Below are positions 26,306 to 34,968 of a stretch of 64,000 bases of DNA, piece after piece. The translations under genes were made by a program, and so were the position numbers. The stretch spans positions 1 to 64,000 of the forward strand of contig NZ_ALOU01000075.1 of the NCBI RefSeq assembly GCF_000292345.1. The letters run 5' to 3'. This stretch comes from Cupriavidus sp. BIS7. Its GTDB lineage: Bacteria > Pseudomonadota > Gammaproteobacteria > Burkholderiales > Burkholderiaceae. Every line of letters starts with the position of its first letter. Position 1 is the first letter of the stretch. The notes under the pieces were generated by a model, which did not search any database, had not been told where the DNA came from, and saw nothing but the letters and a program-made list of their open reading frames with translations.

Positions 26306-27124
26306 ATGACTGATGCTCTGAATGGCGTACGCGATCACTACGGTGCGACTGGCCTGACCGAGCGGCTGAAGAGCGCACTCTCGTCCTTTGGGCCGGAGGA
26401 TCAGCCGCTCACATCGAAGCAACTGGCCGCACTTGACCAATTTCACACGCGTGGACTTGCCGCCACCGCTGATCTGGCCAAACTGGCCGGTATCACAGCC
26501 GACATGTCGGTGCTGGACGTCGGTTCGGGCGTTGGCGGGCCAGCCCGTTTCCTTGCTGAGACACGGGGCTGCCGCGTGACCGGCATCGACCTCAGCGAGC
26601 CGTTCGTGGATGCCGCACGCTATCTGGCCGAGCGAACGGGCCAGAGCGAACGCGTGTCGTTCCATACCGCGAGCGCGCTGGACCTCCCCTTCGAAGGCAG
26701 CAGCTTCGACGTAGTACTGCTGCAGCACGTGGCGATGAACATCGACGAGCGCGCACAGCTATACCGGGAGATCCGTCGTGTGCTGAAACCGGGCGGCCGG
26801 TTCGCAACGTTCGACGTCGTCGCAAACGGCCACGAGCCGTACTATCCCGTTCCGTGGGCGCGAACGCCCGCAACGAGCTTTCTTCTTACGGCCAATGCCA
26901 CGCGTGAGGCGATCGAACAAGCAGATTTCCGCACGCTGACATGGCAGGACGACACCGAGGCAGCCAAAGCCTGGTTCGCCGAACTCCGTGCATCAGGGCC
27001 GCCGCCCTCCCCCAATCTCGGTGTTGTGATGGGCCCAGGCTTTGCCGAGCTTGCCGCCAACCTCGGTCGAAATCTGGTGGAAGACCGGCTCGGTATTCTC
27101 ACCGCAGTGTTCGAGGCCGCATGA
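26306..27124 (+). CDS. SAM-dependent methyltransferase (class I, UbiE-like)
   Basis: A 272-residue class I methyltransferase. The SAM-binding motif I is VLDVGSGVGGPARFLAE (about residues 69-85), with the acidic loop GIDLSEPFVDAARYLAE, motif LDLPFEGSSFDVVLLQHVAM, and EIRRVLKPGGRFATFDVV. This is the pattern of UbiE/sarcosine-type small-molecule methyltransferases; the acceptor is unknown. It overlaps the next gene by ATGA, so the two are translationally coupled, and it is divergent from the LysR gene with the SD repeat. Confidence 0.88.
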   Translation: MTDALNGVRDHYGATGLTERLKSALSSFGPEDQPLTSKQLAALDQFHTRGLAATADLAKLAGITADMSVLDVGSGVGGPARFLAETRGCRVTGIDLSEPFVDAARYLAERTGQSERVSFHTASALDLPFEGSSFDVVLLQHVAMNIDERAQLYREIRRVLKPGGRFATFDVVANGHEPYYPVPWARTPATSFLLTANATREAIEQADFRTLTWQDDTEAAKAWFAELRASGPPPSPNLGVVMGPGFAELAANLGRNLVEDRLGILTAVFEAA

Positions 27125-27525
27125 TGAAACGCGTTCTTCTTGAGATGGCAATGGCATCCGTGCTGGCCGCTTCTGCTGGCGTCTCCATGGCGCAAACCGC
27201 GCCGATGCCAGCCACGCCAACCACAAAGATATTGGCGATCGGTACGTTTCCGCCGGGTACGGACATGAAACTGGTCCAACACATCCTTCCGACCGAAGTT
27301 CGCGAGACGGCGCAGCTCTACCTCGATGGCAAGATTGACCAGTGGTATTCACTGGAAGACCGGGCCGGGGTGGCATTCATCCTGAACATCACGGACGCAA
27401 AGCAAGCGCATGAAATGCTTGAGGCACTTCCGCTGGGGAAGGCGCACTTGATGACGTTCTCGCTGCTCCCGATTGGCCCCCTGAATCCGCTGCGGCAGCT
27501 ATTGAATCCGCCTTCCGCGCGGTAG
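27121..27525 (+). CDS. Exported YciI/muconolactone-isomerase-like small protein
   Basis: A 134-residue protein with an N-terminal signal peptide (KRVLLEMAMASVLAASAGVS, cut near SMAQT). The mature part is one alpha/beta domain (KILAIGTFPPGTDMKLVQHI, LYLDGKIDQWYSLEDRAGVA, LEALPLGKAHLMTFSLLPIG) resembling YciI-like or muconolactone-isomerase-like dimeric barrels. The last part, LMTFSLLPIGPLNPLRQLL, is the typical ending of proteins annotated as muconolactone-isomerase-domain superoxide or ligand-binding proteins. It starts at the ATG overlapping the methyltransferase stop. Function unknown; export suggests a periplasmic binding or isomerase role. Confidence 0.65.
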   Translation: MMKRVLLEMAMASVLAASAGVSMAQTAPMPATPTTKILAIGTFPPGTDMKLVQHILPTEVRETAQLYLDGKIDQWYSLEDRAGVAFILNITDAKQAHEMLEALPLGKAHLMTFSLLPIGPLNPLRQLLNPPSAR

Positions 27526-27903
27526 AAAGCCGCTAGTGCGCACGGGCTGTTGCGCGCCCAGCCGTCATGGCTGATCGCAGCAGCCCGTCTGCGGAAACAC
27601 TCCACGTCCAATGACACCAACGGCCTGATGGCCTCCCCTTAGGGTTTTCCATAGAGGCAAAGTGCTTAACGCGCCATTGCCTTTCAGGCGGCGTCTTTAT
27701 ATAGTTGTATAGACATGTTTAGACATGAGAAATCCTAAAGCCTGTTACGGCGCCAGCGCCACGCAGTCTTGAAGACAAGAGCGCGCGACAACTGCCCTCG
27801 CAGTTGCATGACGCCCCAGAACGCCTCGCCGGACGATGTCCGCCAACTCTCGGAATTCCGTGAGAACGGCATCGCCAACACTAGCCAGGCACAAGGAGAC
27901 AAG
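27526..27903. other. 378-base region upstream of the NCS1 permease
   Basis: It contains an imperfect inverted repeat (CGGGCTGTTGCG ... CGCAGCAGCCCG at about 27546-27595, one mismatch) that could terminate the preceding pair. It also has an AT-rich promoter-like zone at 27691-27735 with two copies of TAGACATG (27710-27717 and 27720-27727, ten bases apart). The open frame that runs through 27769-27903 lacks coding character before the ATG at 27904. Confidence 0.4.
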
Positions 27904-29319
27904 ATGGCAGTACAGATGGAACGGCGCACGATCGAGTTCATTCCGCATGACGAGCGCCATGGCACGCCCTTCGGGCAGTTCACGCTATGGTTCGGCGCCA
28001 ACCTCCAGATCACCGCGATTGTTGACGGGGCGCTGGCCGTGGTTTTCGGCGCCGATCCGCTCTGGGCCATCATCGGCCTGTTGATCGGCAATATCGGCGG
28101 CGGCATTGTCATGGCATTGCATTCGGCGCAGGGGCCGGGCATGGGCATTCCGCAGATGATCTCGAGCCGCGCCCAGTTCGGCGTCTACGGGGCGTGCCTG
28201 CCATTGGTGCTGGTCATCCTGATGTACCTCGGCTTTGCGGCCACCGGGACGGTGCTTTCTGGCCAGGCCATCAACAGGATCATCGGTGTCGATACCCCGG
28301 CAGTTGGCATCATCGTCTTCGGTGCACTCACCATGCTGGTTGCCACGGTGGGCTACAGGCTCATCCATATGCTTGGGCGGATCTCGAGCATCGTAGGCGC
28401 CATCGGTTTCACGTACCTGGCCATTCGTTTGTTCTCCACAGGCAACGTGCCTGCCCTGCTCGGCATGAAGCCGTTCGAATGGCCGACGTTTCTTCTCGCC
28501 ATCGGTCTGGGCGCGGGCTGGCAACTGACGTTCGGGCCTTATGTGGCCGACTATTCGCGATACCTGCCGCAGAACACGAAGGTCAGCACCACGTTCTGGT
28601 GCACCCTGCTTGGCAGCGCCCTTGGTTCGCAATGGTCGATGACCATTGGTGCACTGGTTGCTGCGGCGTGGGGCGCGGCGTTCCTCAAGTCGCAGGTGGC
28701 TTTTATCGGCGACCTGGCTGGTGGCGGCGCCGTGGCAATGCTGATCTACGTGGTCATTGTCACCGGCAAACTGGCCGTCAATACGCTCAACGCGTACGGC
28801 GGTTTCATGACGATGCTGACCACCGTCACGGCGTTCACGGGTACGCGCCGCGTCACCGGTGCCGTCCGCGCACTGTTTATCTTCGGCTTTATTTTTGTGT
28901 CGGTGCTGATTGCGCTGCTGGCCTCGAAAGACTTCCTGGCGACGTTCCGCGACTTTGTCCTGCTGCTGCTGATGGCCTTCACGCCGTGGAGTGCCATCAA
29001 CCTGATTGACTACTACCTGATCTCCAAGGAGCGCATCGACATTCCGGCGCTCTACGATCCGAACGGACGCTATGGCAAGTGGAACTGGCCGGCGCTGCTT
29101 TGCTATCTGGTTGGCGTGGTGGCACAGATCCCCTTCCTTGCGCAGCACATGTACACCGGCTCACTGACAAAGCTGCTGGGCGGCGCAGACATTTCCTGGC
29201 TGGTTGGCCTGGTCGTCACCGGCGTCATGTACTACGTGCTGGCCAGGAAATCGGCAAGAACGCCAGCCCAGACGATCTATCCGGCCGACACGTACAGCCC
29301 GGCTGCGAAGCGAGCCTGA
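27904..29319 (+). CDS. NCS1-family cytosine/purine permease
   Basis: A 471-residue membrane transporter of the nucleobase-cation-symport-1 family (CodB/PurP group). It starts at 27904 (MAVQMERRTIEFIPHDERHG) with AAGGAGA upstream; the longer frame to 27769 is not needed. Family landmarks are FTLWFGANLQITAIVDGALA in the first helix region, QMISSRAQFGVYG, and FGPYVADYSRYLP. About twelve helices are visible. It would import cytosine, purines, allantoin or a hydantoin, but no catabolic partner gene is adjacent. It converges on a lipoprotein gene. Confidence 0.88.
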   Translation: MAVQMERRTIEFIPHDERHGTPFGQFTLWFGANLQITAIVDGALAVVFGADPLWAIIGLLIGNIGGGIVMALHSAQGPGMGIPQMISSRAQFGVYGACLPLVLVILMYLGFAATGTVLSGQAINRIIGVDTPAVGIIVFGALTMLVATVGYRLIHMLGRISSIVGAIGFTYLAIRLFSTGNVPALLGMKPFEWPTFLLAIGLGAGWQLTFGPYVADYSRYLPQNTKVSTTFWCTLLGSALGSQWSMTIGALVAAAWGAAFLKSQVAFIGDLAGGGAVAMLIYVVIVTGKLAVNTLNAYGGFMTMLTTVTAFTGTRRVTGAVRALFIFGFIFVSVLIALLASKDFLATFRDFVLLLLMAFTPWSAINLIDYYLISKERIDIPALYDPNGRYGKWNWPALLCYLVGVVAQIPFLAQHMYTGSLTKLLGGADISWLVGLVVTGVMYYVLARKSARTPAQTIYPADTYSPAAKRA

Positions 29320-29337
29320 GTGTAGAAGGCCTTGAAA

Positions 29338-29371
29338 AGGGGCTGACTTCGCAGAGCGGAGTCGCCCCACC
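29338..29371. terminator. Possible terminator hairpin between convergent genes
   Basis: Imperfect hairpin GGGGC-T-GACT ... AGTC-GCCCC between the permease and the lipoprotein gene. It lacks a clear T-tract, so it may be a weak bidirectional terminator or only RNA structure. Confidence 0.35.
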
Positions 29372-29373
29372 CG

Positions 29374-29589
29374 CTACATTCCGGACCCCGCGCCACCAGC
29401 CCCACCAGTCCCGCCTGAGCCACCGCCGATGCTGCCGGCGCCTGGCGCGGGCTGGACCACAGGAGCGCTTCCGGACGAGGCACCGCCGGTCATGCCTGGT
29501 CCGGTCGTGGTCTCGGGCTGGTCCCCATCGCCACCGCAGGCCGCAAGAAGTAATACGGCAAGCAGCGCCGCATGAATTCGAGTCGACAT
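29374..29589 (-). CDS. Small glycine-rich lipoprotein
   Basis: A 71-residue predicted lipoprotein: the signal peptide STRIHAALLAVLLLAACGGD has a lipobox LLAAC with Cys at about residue 18. The mature part is low-complexity, Gly/Ser/Thr/Pro-rich (SIGGGSGGTGGAGGAGSGM at the end), with no recognisable domain. Such tails occur on surface or envelope-anchored peptides; function unknown. It lies just downstream of the YceI gene on the same strand with a 67-base gap and could be co-transcribed. Confidence 0.7.
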   Translation of the reverse strand: MSTRIHAALLAVLLLAACGGDGDQPETTTGPGMTGGASSGSAPVVQPAPGAGSIGGGSGGTGGAGGAGSGM

Positions 29590-29656
29590 GATGTCCTCCT
29601 ATGTCGCATCGATAAACAGATCCTGGTGTTACCGGCCGCTTGAACTGCCAGCCGCT

Positions 29657-30286
29657 TCAGGGTCCGCGTACGAACTCCACCTGGATATTCAGGTGCACGG
29701 CATCGCCCACAGTGGGGAACCATGCAGTCAGGCCAAATTCCCGTCGGCTGACCGCGCCTGCTGCGGAGAACGCAAGTGCGCCATCGGGCAGCGGACTTCC
29801 ACCGGCGTCGCGCGGTGTTACGAGAAGGCTGACCGTGTGCGTGACGCCGTGGATCGTGAGGTTGCCGAACAGCCACCCGCTGCCTTCGCCGGTCCGGACA
29901 AAACCAGTGCTGACAAAGCGGATCTCCGGATAGTGGGCAACATCGAGAATGCCGCCGCCCCGGATGATCGGAGACAGGAAGCGCGGTTGCGCTTCAACGC
30001 TTGCGGCATCAATCGTCACCACAACGCGACCCGACTCAAGCCCGGCCTGCGTCCCTTCGAGTTGCGCTTCCACACGATGAAAGCGCATCCTGATCTGGGA
30101 GGTCGAGAAAGCGTCGACGTCGAACGTGACACTGGAGCGCTGCAGCACATACCGATCGGACTGCGCGACTGCCTCGGTTGACTGTGCCCGGCCAACATCG
30201 CCCGCCAGCGATGTGAATGTGACGAGTGCAAGCCCGACGATCACACGGCCGTGGGTAGCCCGGAACCAGAGTGGTGAATCGCGCAC
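29657..30286 (-). CDS. YceI-family periplasmic lipocalin-like protein
   Basis: A 209-residue YceI-family protein with an N-terminal signal sequence (IVGLALVTFTSLAGDVGRAQ, cleaved near AQS). The mature part shows SSVTFDVDAFSTSQIRMRFH, SPIIRGGGILDVAHYPEIRF, and LTIHGVTHTVSLLVTP, the usual YceI beta-barrel landmarks that bind isoprenoid lipids such as polyisoprenoid quinones. Its biological role here is not indicated by context. Confidence 0.87.
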   Translation of the reverse strand: MRDSPLWFRATHGRVIVGLALVTFTSLAGDVGRAQSTEAVAQSDRYVLQRSSVTFDVDAFSTSQIRMRFHRVEAQLEGTQAGLESGRVVVTIDAASVEAQPRFLSPIIRGGGILDVAHYPEIRFVSTGFVRTGEGSGWLFGNLTIHGVTHTVSLLVTPRDAGGSPLPDGALAFSAAGAVSRREFGLTAWFPTVGDAVHLNIQVEFVRGP

Positions 30287-30481
30287 GGCGCCTCCTCGGC
30301 GGAAGAACTATGGCCCGTCTGAGTAAACGCCTGGCTGCCGCGATTTATTCCGTGCCGCACCGCCAAAGAACGCCGAAGGATCGGGTGACCGCCCCTGCCT
30401 GAAGTGTAGTCGCGGCCCAGCCCTTTCAGAGACTGCGCAGCGCAGCGCGCGCCGGTCCGTCAGCCCCTTAGCCCCGGCCGC

Positions 30482-32362
30482 TCAGCCGTGCTGCAACTGC
30501 GTCTGCGCGGCCATGCGCACCGCGGCGTTGGATGCACCGTAGCCGAGGTATCCGGTGCGCTGCACGAGTTCGAAGAAGAAGCGTTCGTGGAACGGCTCGG
30601 TGTAGGCGTGCAGGAATTCGCCATGGGCGTCGCGGTCGTAGAGCAGGCCCAGGCGTTGCAGCCGCGCAAGCAATGCATCGTCAAGATCGAGCCGGGCGGC
30701 CACGTCATCGTAGTAGTTGTCCGGCACATGCAGCATTGCGGCGCGGCTGCGGTCGATCGCTTCCAGCGCCCGGTCGATACGGTCCGACCGGAAGGCGATG
30801 TGATGCACGCCGGAGCCTGCATAAGCGGCAACGAAGCGCCCGGTGACGGTACGGCCGCTCTCGGACACATTGAGCGGGATGCGCACGTTCCGGCCGGGGC
30901 TGACCATGGCGCGGCTTTTCACCAGGCCATACGGATCGGCGATCTCATGCACGGCCTCCGGCTGCATGCCGAACACCGCACGGTAGAACAGCACGAAGCT
31001 GTTGAGCCGGTTCGCCGGCAGCGCCTGCGCGAGATGGTCGACGGCGGACAGCCCGGCGCCGTGGTGGACGGCTTCCGCAGTCCCGTCAGGCACGGCGTCA
31101 AGCACGAAGTCGCTCTCGTAGATGCTGCGGTCGGCATCAATGTCGTCGATCAGGTGATACAGCATGCCATCGGGCGAGCGCAATGCCGGGATCACGCGCT
31201 CGTCGGGCCCCACCGGCTCGCGCCATTCCTTGCACAGCAGCGCGCGGGCGCGCGCAATGGCGCGGTGGGCGTTGTCCACCTTCAGGCCCAGCGCGCAGAC
31301 CGACGGTCCGTGAAGCTGGAAATGCTCGGCGGCGGCGCTGTCCTGTTCCGCATTCAGGATCAGGTTGATGCCGCCTTGCCGGTACAGGTCAACCGCCTTG
31401 GAGCGATGGCGGCCGGCGTGGGCGAACCCCAGCGATTCCAGCCGCTGCGCAAGCTCGCGGCCAGCCGCATCGTCGACGGCGAACTCGATGAAGTCCACGC
31501 CGCCGAGCACGGGCGGCTCGGGAAGCGCGGTGCCGCCGGCCTCCGACTCCAGCCAGATCAGCGAGCGCAGCCCGTCTTGCGCGGTTGGCCCGGCCGGCGC
31601 CGCGCGAAAGTCGTCGTTGAACACCTCCAGCGACAGCGGCCCGGTATAGCCCGCCTGCAGCACGGCGCGGGCGAATTCGGTCACCGGCAGGTCGCCCTGG
31701 CCTGGGAAGTTGCGGTAGTGGCGGCTCCACGACAACACATCCATCGACAGGCGCGGCGCATCGGCAAGCTGGACGAAGAAGATCTTCTCTGCCGGCACGG
31801 CGTCGAGGCCCGCCAACGAATCCCCCAGCGACAGCGTATGGAAGCTGTCGAGCACCAGCCCCAGCGCGGGGTGATCGGCATGCTGCACGATGTCCCATGC
31901 CTGCCGCCAGCGGCGCGTGTGGCGGCCCCAGGCAAGCGCCTCAAAACCCACGCGCAGGCCGCGCCGGGAGGCCGCCTCCGCCATGCAGCGCAGGTCCGCG
32001 GCGGCGCGCGCCGGGTCATCGATGGCCACTTCCTGCACGTTGCTGCAGACCAGCACCATCTCCGCGCCGAGTTGTTCCATCACGTCGAACTTGCGTTCGG
32101 CGCGGCCCATATTGCGTGCGAATCCGTCGCCGGGCATCGCCTCGAAGTCACGCAGCGGCTGGTAGAGCAGGATCTGCAGGCCAAGGTCGGCCGCCATGCG
32201 CCGAACGTCGGCGGGCGATCCGTCGAAATGCAGCAGGTCGTTCTCGAAGATCTCCACGCCATCGAAGCCTGCGGCCGCGGCAGCTTCAAGCTTTTCAGGC
32301 AACGTGCCGGAAAGGGAGACGGTGGCGATCGATTTCGGGAGCGGCGTGCGGTGTGCGGTCAT
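30482..32362 (-). CDS. quiC: 3-dehydroshikimate dehydratase, QuiC1-type fusion
   Basis: A 626-residue two-domain enzyme. Residues 1-270 form a xylose-isomerase-like TIM barrel (FDGVEIFENDLLHFDGSPAD, LSLEVFNDDFRAAPAG). Residues about 290-620 form a vicinal-oxygen-chelate, HPPD-like half (GGVDFIEFAVDDAAGRELAQ, VHHIAFRSDRIDRALEAID, FFFELVQRTGYLGYGASNAA). This fusion is known for bacterial 3-dehydroshikimate dehydratases that make protocatechuate from quinate and shikimate. aroQ, an aroE-like gene, a porin and an MFS transporter next door complete a quinate/shikimate pathway. It is divergent from an IclR regulator. Confidence 0.88.
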   Translation of the reverse strand: MTAHRTPLPKSIATVSLSGTLPEKLEAAAAAGFDGVEIFENDLLHFDGSPADVRRMAADLGLQILLYQPLRDFEAMPGDGFARNMGRAERKFDVMEQLGAEMVLVCSNVQEVAIDDPARAAADLRCMAEAASRRGLRVGFEALAWGRHTRRWRQAWDIVQHADHPALGLVLDSFHTLSLGDSLAGLDAVPAEKIFFVQLADAPRLSMDVLSWSRHYRNFPGQGDLPVTEFARAVLQAGYTGPLSLEVFNDDFRAAPAGPTAQDGLRSLIWLESEAGGTALPEPPVLGGVDFIEFAVDDAAGRELAQRLESLGFAHAGRHRSKAVDLYRQGGINLILNAEQDSAAAEHFQLHGPSVCALGLKVDNAHRAIARARALLCKEWREPVGPDERVIPALRSPDGMLYHLIDDIDADRSIYESDFVLDAVPDGTAEAVHHGAGLSAVDHLAQALPANRLNSFVLFYRAVFGMQPEAVHEIADPYGLVKSRAMVSPGRNVRIPLNVSESGRTVTGRFVAAYAGSGVHHIAFRSDRIDRALEAIDRSRAAMLHVPDNYYDDVAARLDLDDALLARLQRLGLLYDRDAHGEFLHAYTEPFHERFFFELVQRTGYLGYGASNAAVRMAAQTQLQHG

Positions 32363-32492
32363 GGCGAAAAGCAGGATGGCTGAGTTGGTCCAAGGTTATG
32401 AGCCAGCCAGCCCATCAACAACCACAATTCGCGCGTGAGCGTGCGACAATCGCTCCATTCAGATCATCATTCGCGCGAAACACGGGTTAACC

Positions 32493-33260
32493 ATGGAAAA
32501 CGAACCGCTGAACCGGCGCGACTGGATCGCCGGGCTGGAAAAAGGCCTGGCCATCCTGGAGGCCTTCGACAACGACCATCCCCGCCTCACGCCCACTCAG
32601 GCGGCGCAGTTGACAGGCCTCACGCGCACCGCCGCGCGCCGCTATCTGCTGACGCTGGAGCACCTTGGCTACACCACCAGCGACGGCACGCTGTTCAGCC
32701 TGACGCCGCGCGTGCTCAAGGTGGGTTGGTCGTATTTCGATTCGGCGCGGCTGCCGCGCACGGTGCAGCCGTTCCTGCAGCAGATCACCGCGCAGCTTGG
32801 CGAGGCGGCCTACCTGAGCGTGCTCGATGGATGGGAACTGGTGTTTATCGCCCGCACCGGCACCAGCCGCGTGATGAGCACGGGCTTTGTGCTGGGCGCG
32901 CGGGTGCCGGCGCCGCTGGGCTCGGCTGGTGTGATGATGCTGGCCTCCCGCCCCGAGGAGCAGGTGCGCGAATGGCTGAAAACCTGCGTGCTGGCGCCGT
33001 ACACGCCCTACACCATCCTGCAGCACGAACGTCTGCTCGAGGAGATCCGCAAGGCCGGTGTGCAGGGCTATGCAATGCTCGAGCAGCAGTTGCAGACGGG
33101 TGTGCGCGGTATTGCGGTGCCGCTGCGCGACCGCCACGGCAAGGTGATTGCCGGGCTTTCGGTCAATATGCCGATCGGTGACGAGACACCGCAGCAGGCG
33201 CTGGACCGGGTACTGCAGGTGTTGCAGGACACCGCACTGCTGATCATGCGGGTGCTTTGA
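32493..33260 (+). CDS. IclR-family regulator (PcaR/PobR-like)
   Basis: A 255-residue IclR regulator. Residues about 10-75 form the winged helix (LEKGLAILEAFDNDHPRLTP, QLTGLTRTAARRYLLTLEHL), and residues 80-250 the ligand-binding domain (PRTVQPFLQQITAQLGEAAY; GVRGIAVPLRDRHGKVIAGL). The PcaR/PcaU/PobR group within IclR regulates protocatechuate, 4-hydroxybenzoate and quinate genes, and divergence from quiC makes this its likely target. The effector may be protocatechuate or quinate, which is inference. Confidence 0.88.
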   Translation: MENEPLNRRDWIAGLEKGLAILEAFDNDHPRLTPTQAAQLTGLTRTAARRYLLTLEHLGYTTSDGTLFSLTPRVLKVGWSYFDSARLPRTVQPFLQQITAQLGEAAYLSVLDGWELVFIARTGTSRVMSTGFVLGARVPAPLGSAGVMMLASRPEEQVREWLKTCVLAPYTPYTILQHERLLEEIRKAGVQGYAMLEQQLQTGVRGIAVPLRDRHGKVIAGLSVNMPIGDETPQQALDRVLQVLQDTALLIMRVL

Positions 33261-33306
33261 AACAGCCTCTTAGCCGCAGCAGCTACAGCACCGGCGCCGC
33301 TTTCTC

Positions 33307-33768
33307 TCACTGAGCCGGTGCCGTCGCGATACGCGCCAGCGCTTCCACCGCCAGCGCGTATCCCTTCACGCCCAGCCCCGCCATCACCGCCCGTGCCACT
33401 GGCGAGATCCACGAGTGATGCCGGAACGCCTCACGCGCATGCACGTTGGAGATGTGGTATTCCACCACCGGCACCGCCGCGCCCTTGATTGCGTCATGGA
33501 GCGCAATCGACGTATGCGTCAGCGCCCCTGCATTCAGCACGACGCCAACCATTTCCCCCTGCGCGCACAGTTGTCCCGCTTCGTGGATCCAGTCGATCAA
33601 CTGGCCTTCATGGTTGGTCTGCCGGCATTGCGCCTTCAGGCCCAGCCGCTGCGCGGCTTCGTGGCAGATGCGCTCCACATCGGCCAGCGTTTCACTTCCA
33701 TAGATGGCTGGCTCGCGGGTGCCAAGCAGGTTGAGGTTGGGCCCGTTGAGCACCAGTACTGTCTTCAT
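33307..33768 (-). CDS. aroQ: 3-Dehydroquinate dehydratase, type II
   Basis: A 153-residue type II dehydroquinase, reversibly dehydrating 3-dehydroquinate to 3-dehydroshikimate. The catalytic Arg/Tyr loop is NGPNLNLLGTREPAIYG, followed by NAGALTHTSIALHDAI and HISNVHAREAFRHHSW with the catalytic His. Two consecutive ATGs occur (33771, 33768). In this cluster it supplies dehydroshikimate to QuiC in the catabolic direction; a biosynthetic copy would be expected elsewhere in the genome. Confidence 0.92.
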   Translation of the reverse strand: MKTVLVLNGPNLNLLGTREPAIYGSETLADVERICHEAAQRLGLKAQCRQTNHEGQLIDWIHEAGQLCAQGEMVGVVLNAGALTHTSIALHDAIKGAAVPVVEYHISNVHAREAFRHHSWISPVARAVMAGLGVKGYALAVEALARIATAPAQ

Positions 33769-33824
33769 CATGTCTCCTGGAAATCAGCCACGCGCTGAAA
33801 ACGCGGCCGTCGACGATAGCGCCA

Positions 33825-34889
33825 TCAGAACTTGTGCCGCACGCCGGCCATCACCCCGAGGCGCGACGCATTGCCATACGTATTCCCACTGTTTGCAAAC
33901 GCCGGGGAACTGTTCAGCGCAATCCACTGCCCCTGCAGGTGCGTGTAGTCCACCTCCACGTACACGTCTGTACGCTTGCTGAAGTTGTAGTCCAGCATGC
34001 CCGCCGTGGTCAGCCGCTTGCCGCCCTGCCCCGCATGGCGCAGCCAGTCGTATTGCAGCGTGCCGATAAACACCAGCGCGTCCGTGATACTGAACCGCGT
34101 CCCCACATAACCGACGTTGTTGCGGTAGTCCGCCACATCCAGCCGGTTGTTGGTATAGCCGAGGTAATACTGCGCGCGCGCCGCCTTCCACGTGCCACCG
34201 AGGCCCCATACCGTCTGCTTGCTGGCCTGCGCCGCAGGCACCGCACCGAAGAAGGCCGAGGTCACGTTCTGCGTCTGCTGGTACACGGCGCCGATCTCCA
34301 GCGGCCCCGACGAATAGACCAGCGATCCGGCGGCAGCCGAGCCGCTCTTGATGCTGCCGGGCACCTCGCCGAACGTGTAGGCCGCCGCTGCCTGCAGACC
34401 GTTGAAGTCCTTGATGTACTTGACGGTGTTGTCGTAGCGCAGCCCGGTGTAGTTGCCGCCCTGGTAGCCGACGATGGAGTTGTTGGCAAAGGCCATGGCC
34501 TCGTAGGACGACAGTACCTCGTGCGCCAGCGTGTATTGGCGCCCCAGCGCAAGCTTGCCGTAGTTGCCGTCGAGCCCGACCACCGCGGTGCGCCCGAACA
34601 GCCGCCCGCTCTGCTGGCTGGTGCCGGTGTCGGGCGAGAAGCCCGACTCCAGCACGAACCAGGCCTTGTTGCCGCCCCCGATATCCTCGCTGCCGCGCAC
34701 GCCCCAGCGGCTGCCGGTGAGTACGCCGTCGGTCATCTGCACGCGGCTGTGGCCCGCAGCGTCCTCATTGGTGCTGTAGCGAATGGTCGTATCCAGCAGC
34801 CCGTAGAGCGTGATGCCGCCCGAAGTCTGGGCGAGTGCGGGCACGCTGCCCGCACTCAGCGCGAGCAGCGCAATCAGTCGTTTTTGCAT
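33825..34889 (-). CDS. Outer-membrane porin (Gram-negative OmpC-like)
   Basis: A 354-residue betaproteobacterial porin. The signal peptide (QKRLIALLALSAGSVPALAQ) is followed by GGITLYGLLDTTIRYSTNED, SRWGVRGSEDIGGGNKAWFV, and a terminal aromatic Phe (SRLGVMAGVRHKF), all hallmarks of trimeric 16-strand porins in Burkholderiales. Its placement between aroQ and an MFS gene suggests uptake of quinate, shikimate or related carboxylates through the outer membrane. Confidence 0.9.
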   Translation of the reverse strand: MQKRLIALLALSAGSVPALAQTSGGITLYGLLDTTIRYSTNEDAAGHSRVQMTDGVLTGSRWGVRGSEDIGGGNKAWFVLESGFSPDTGTSQQSGRLFGRTAVVGLDGNYGKLALGRQYTLAHEVLSSYEAMAFANNSIVGYQGGNYTGLRYDNTVKYIKDFNGLQAAAAYTFGEVPGSIKSGSAAAGSLVYSSGPLEIGAVYQQTQNVTSAFFGAVPAAQASKQTVWGLGGTWKAARAQYYLGYTNNRLDVADYRNNVGYVGTRFSITDALVFIGTLQYDWLRHAGQGGKRLTTAGMLDYNFSKRTDVYVEVDYTHLQGQWIALNSSPAFANSGNTYGNASRLGVMAGVRHKF

Positions 34890-34968
34890 TGGAGCTTTGT
34901 CTCTGTGTTGTATTGACGACGGGGCGAACGCCCGCCGGTCAGGCGGGATCGAATGGCGTCAGGACGCG

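Noticed and set aside
30488..32383. 631-residue plus-strand open frame opposite quiC
   Set aside because: Antisense to a gene with clear catalytic motifs in both domains; no recognisable features of its own.
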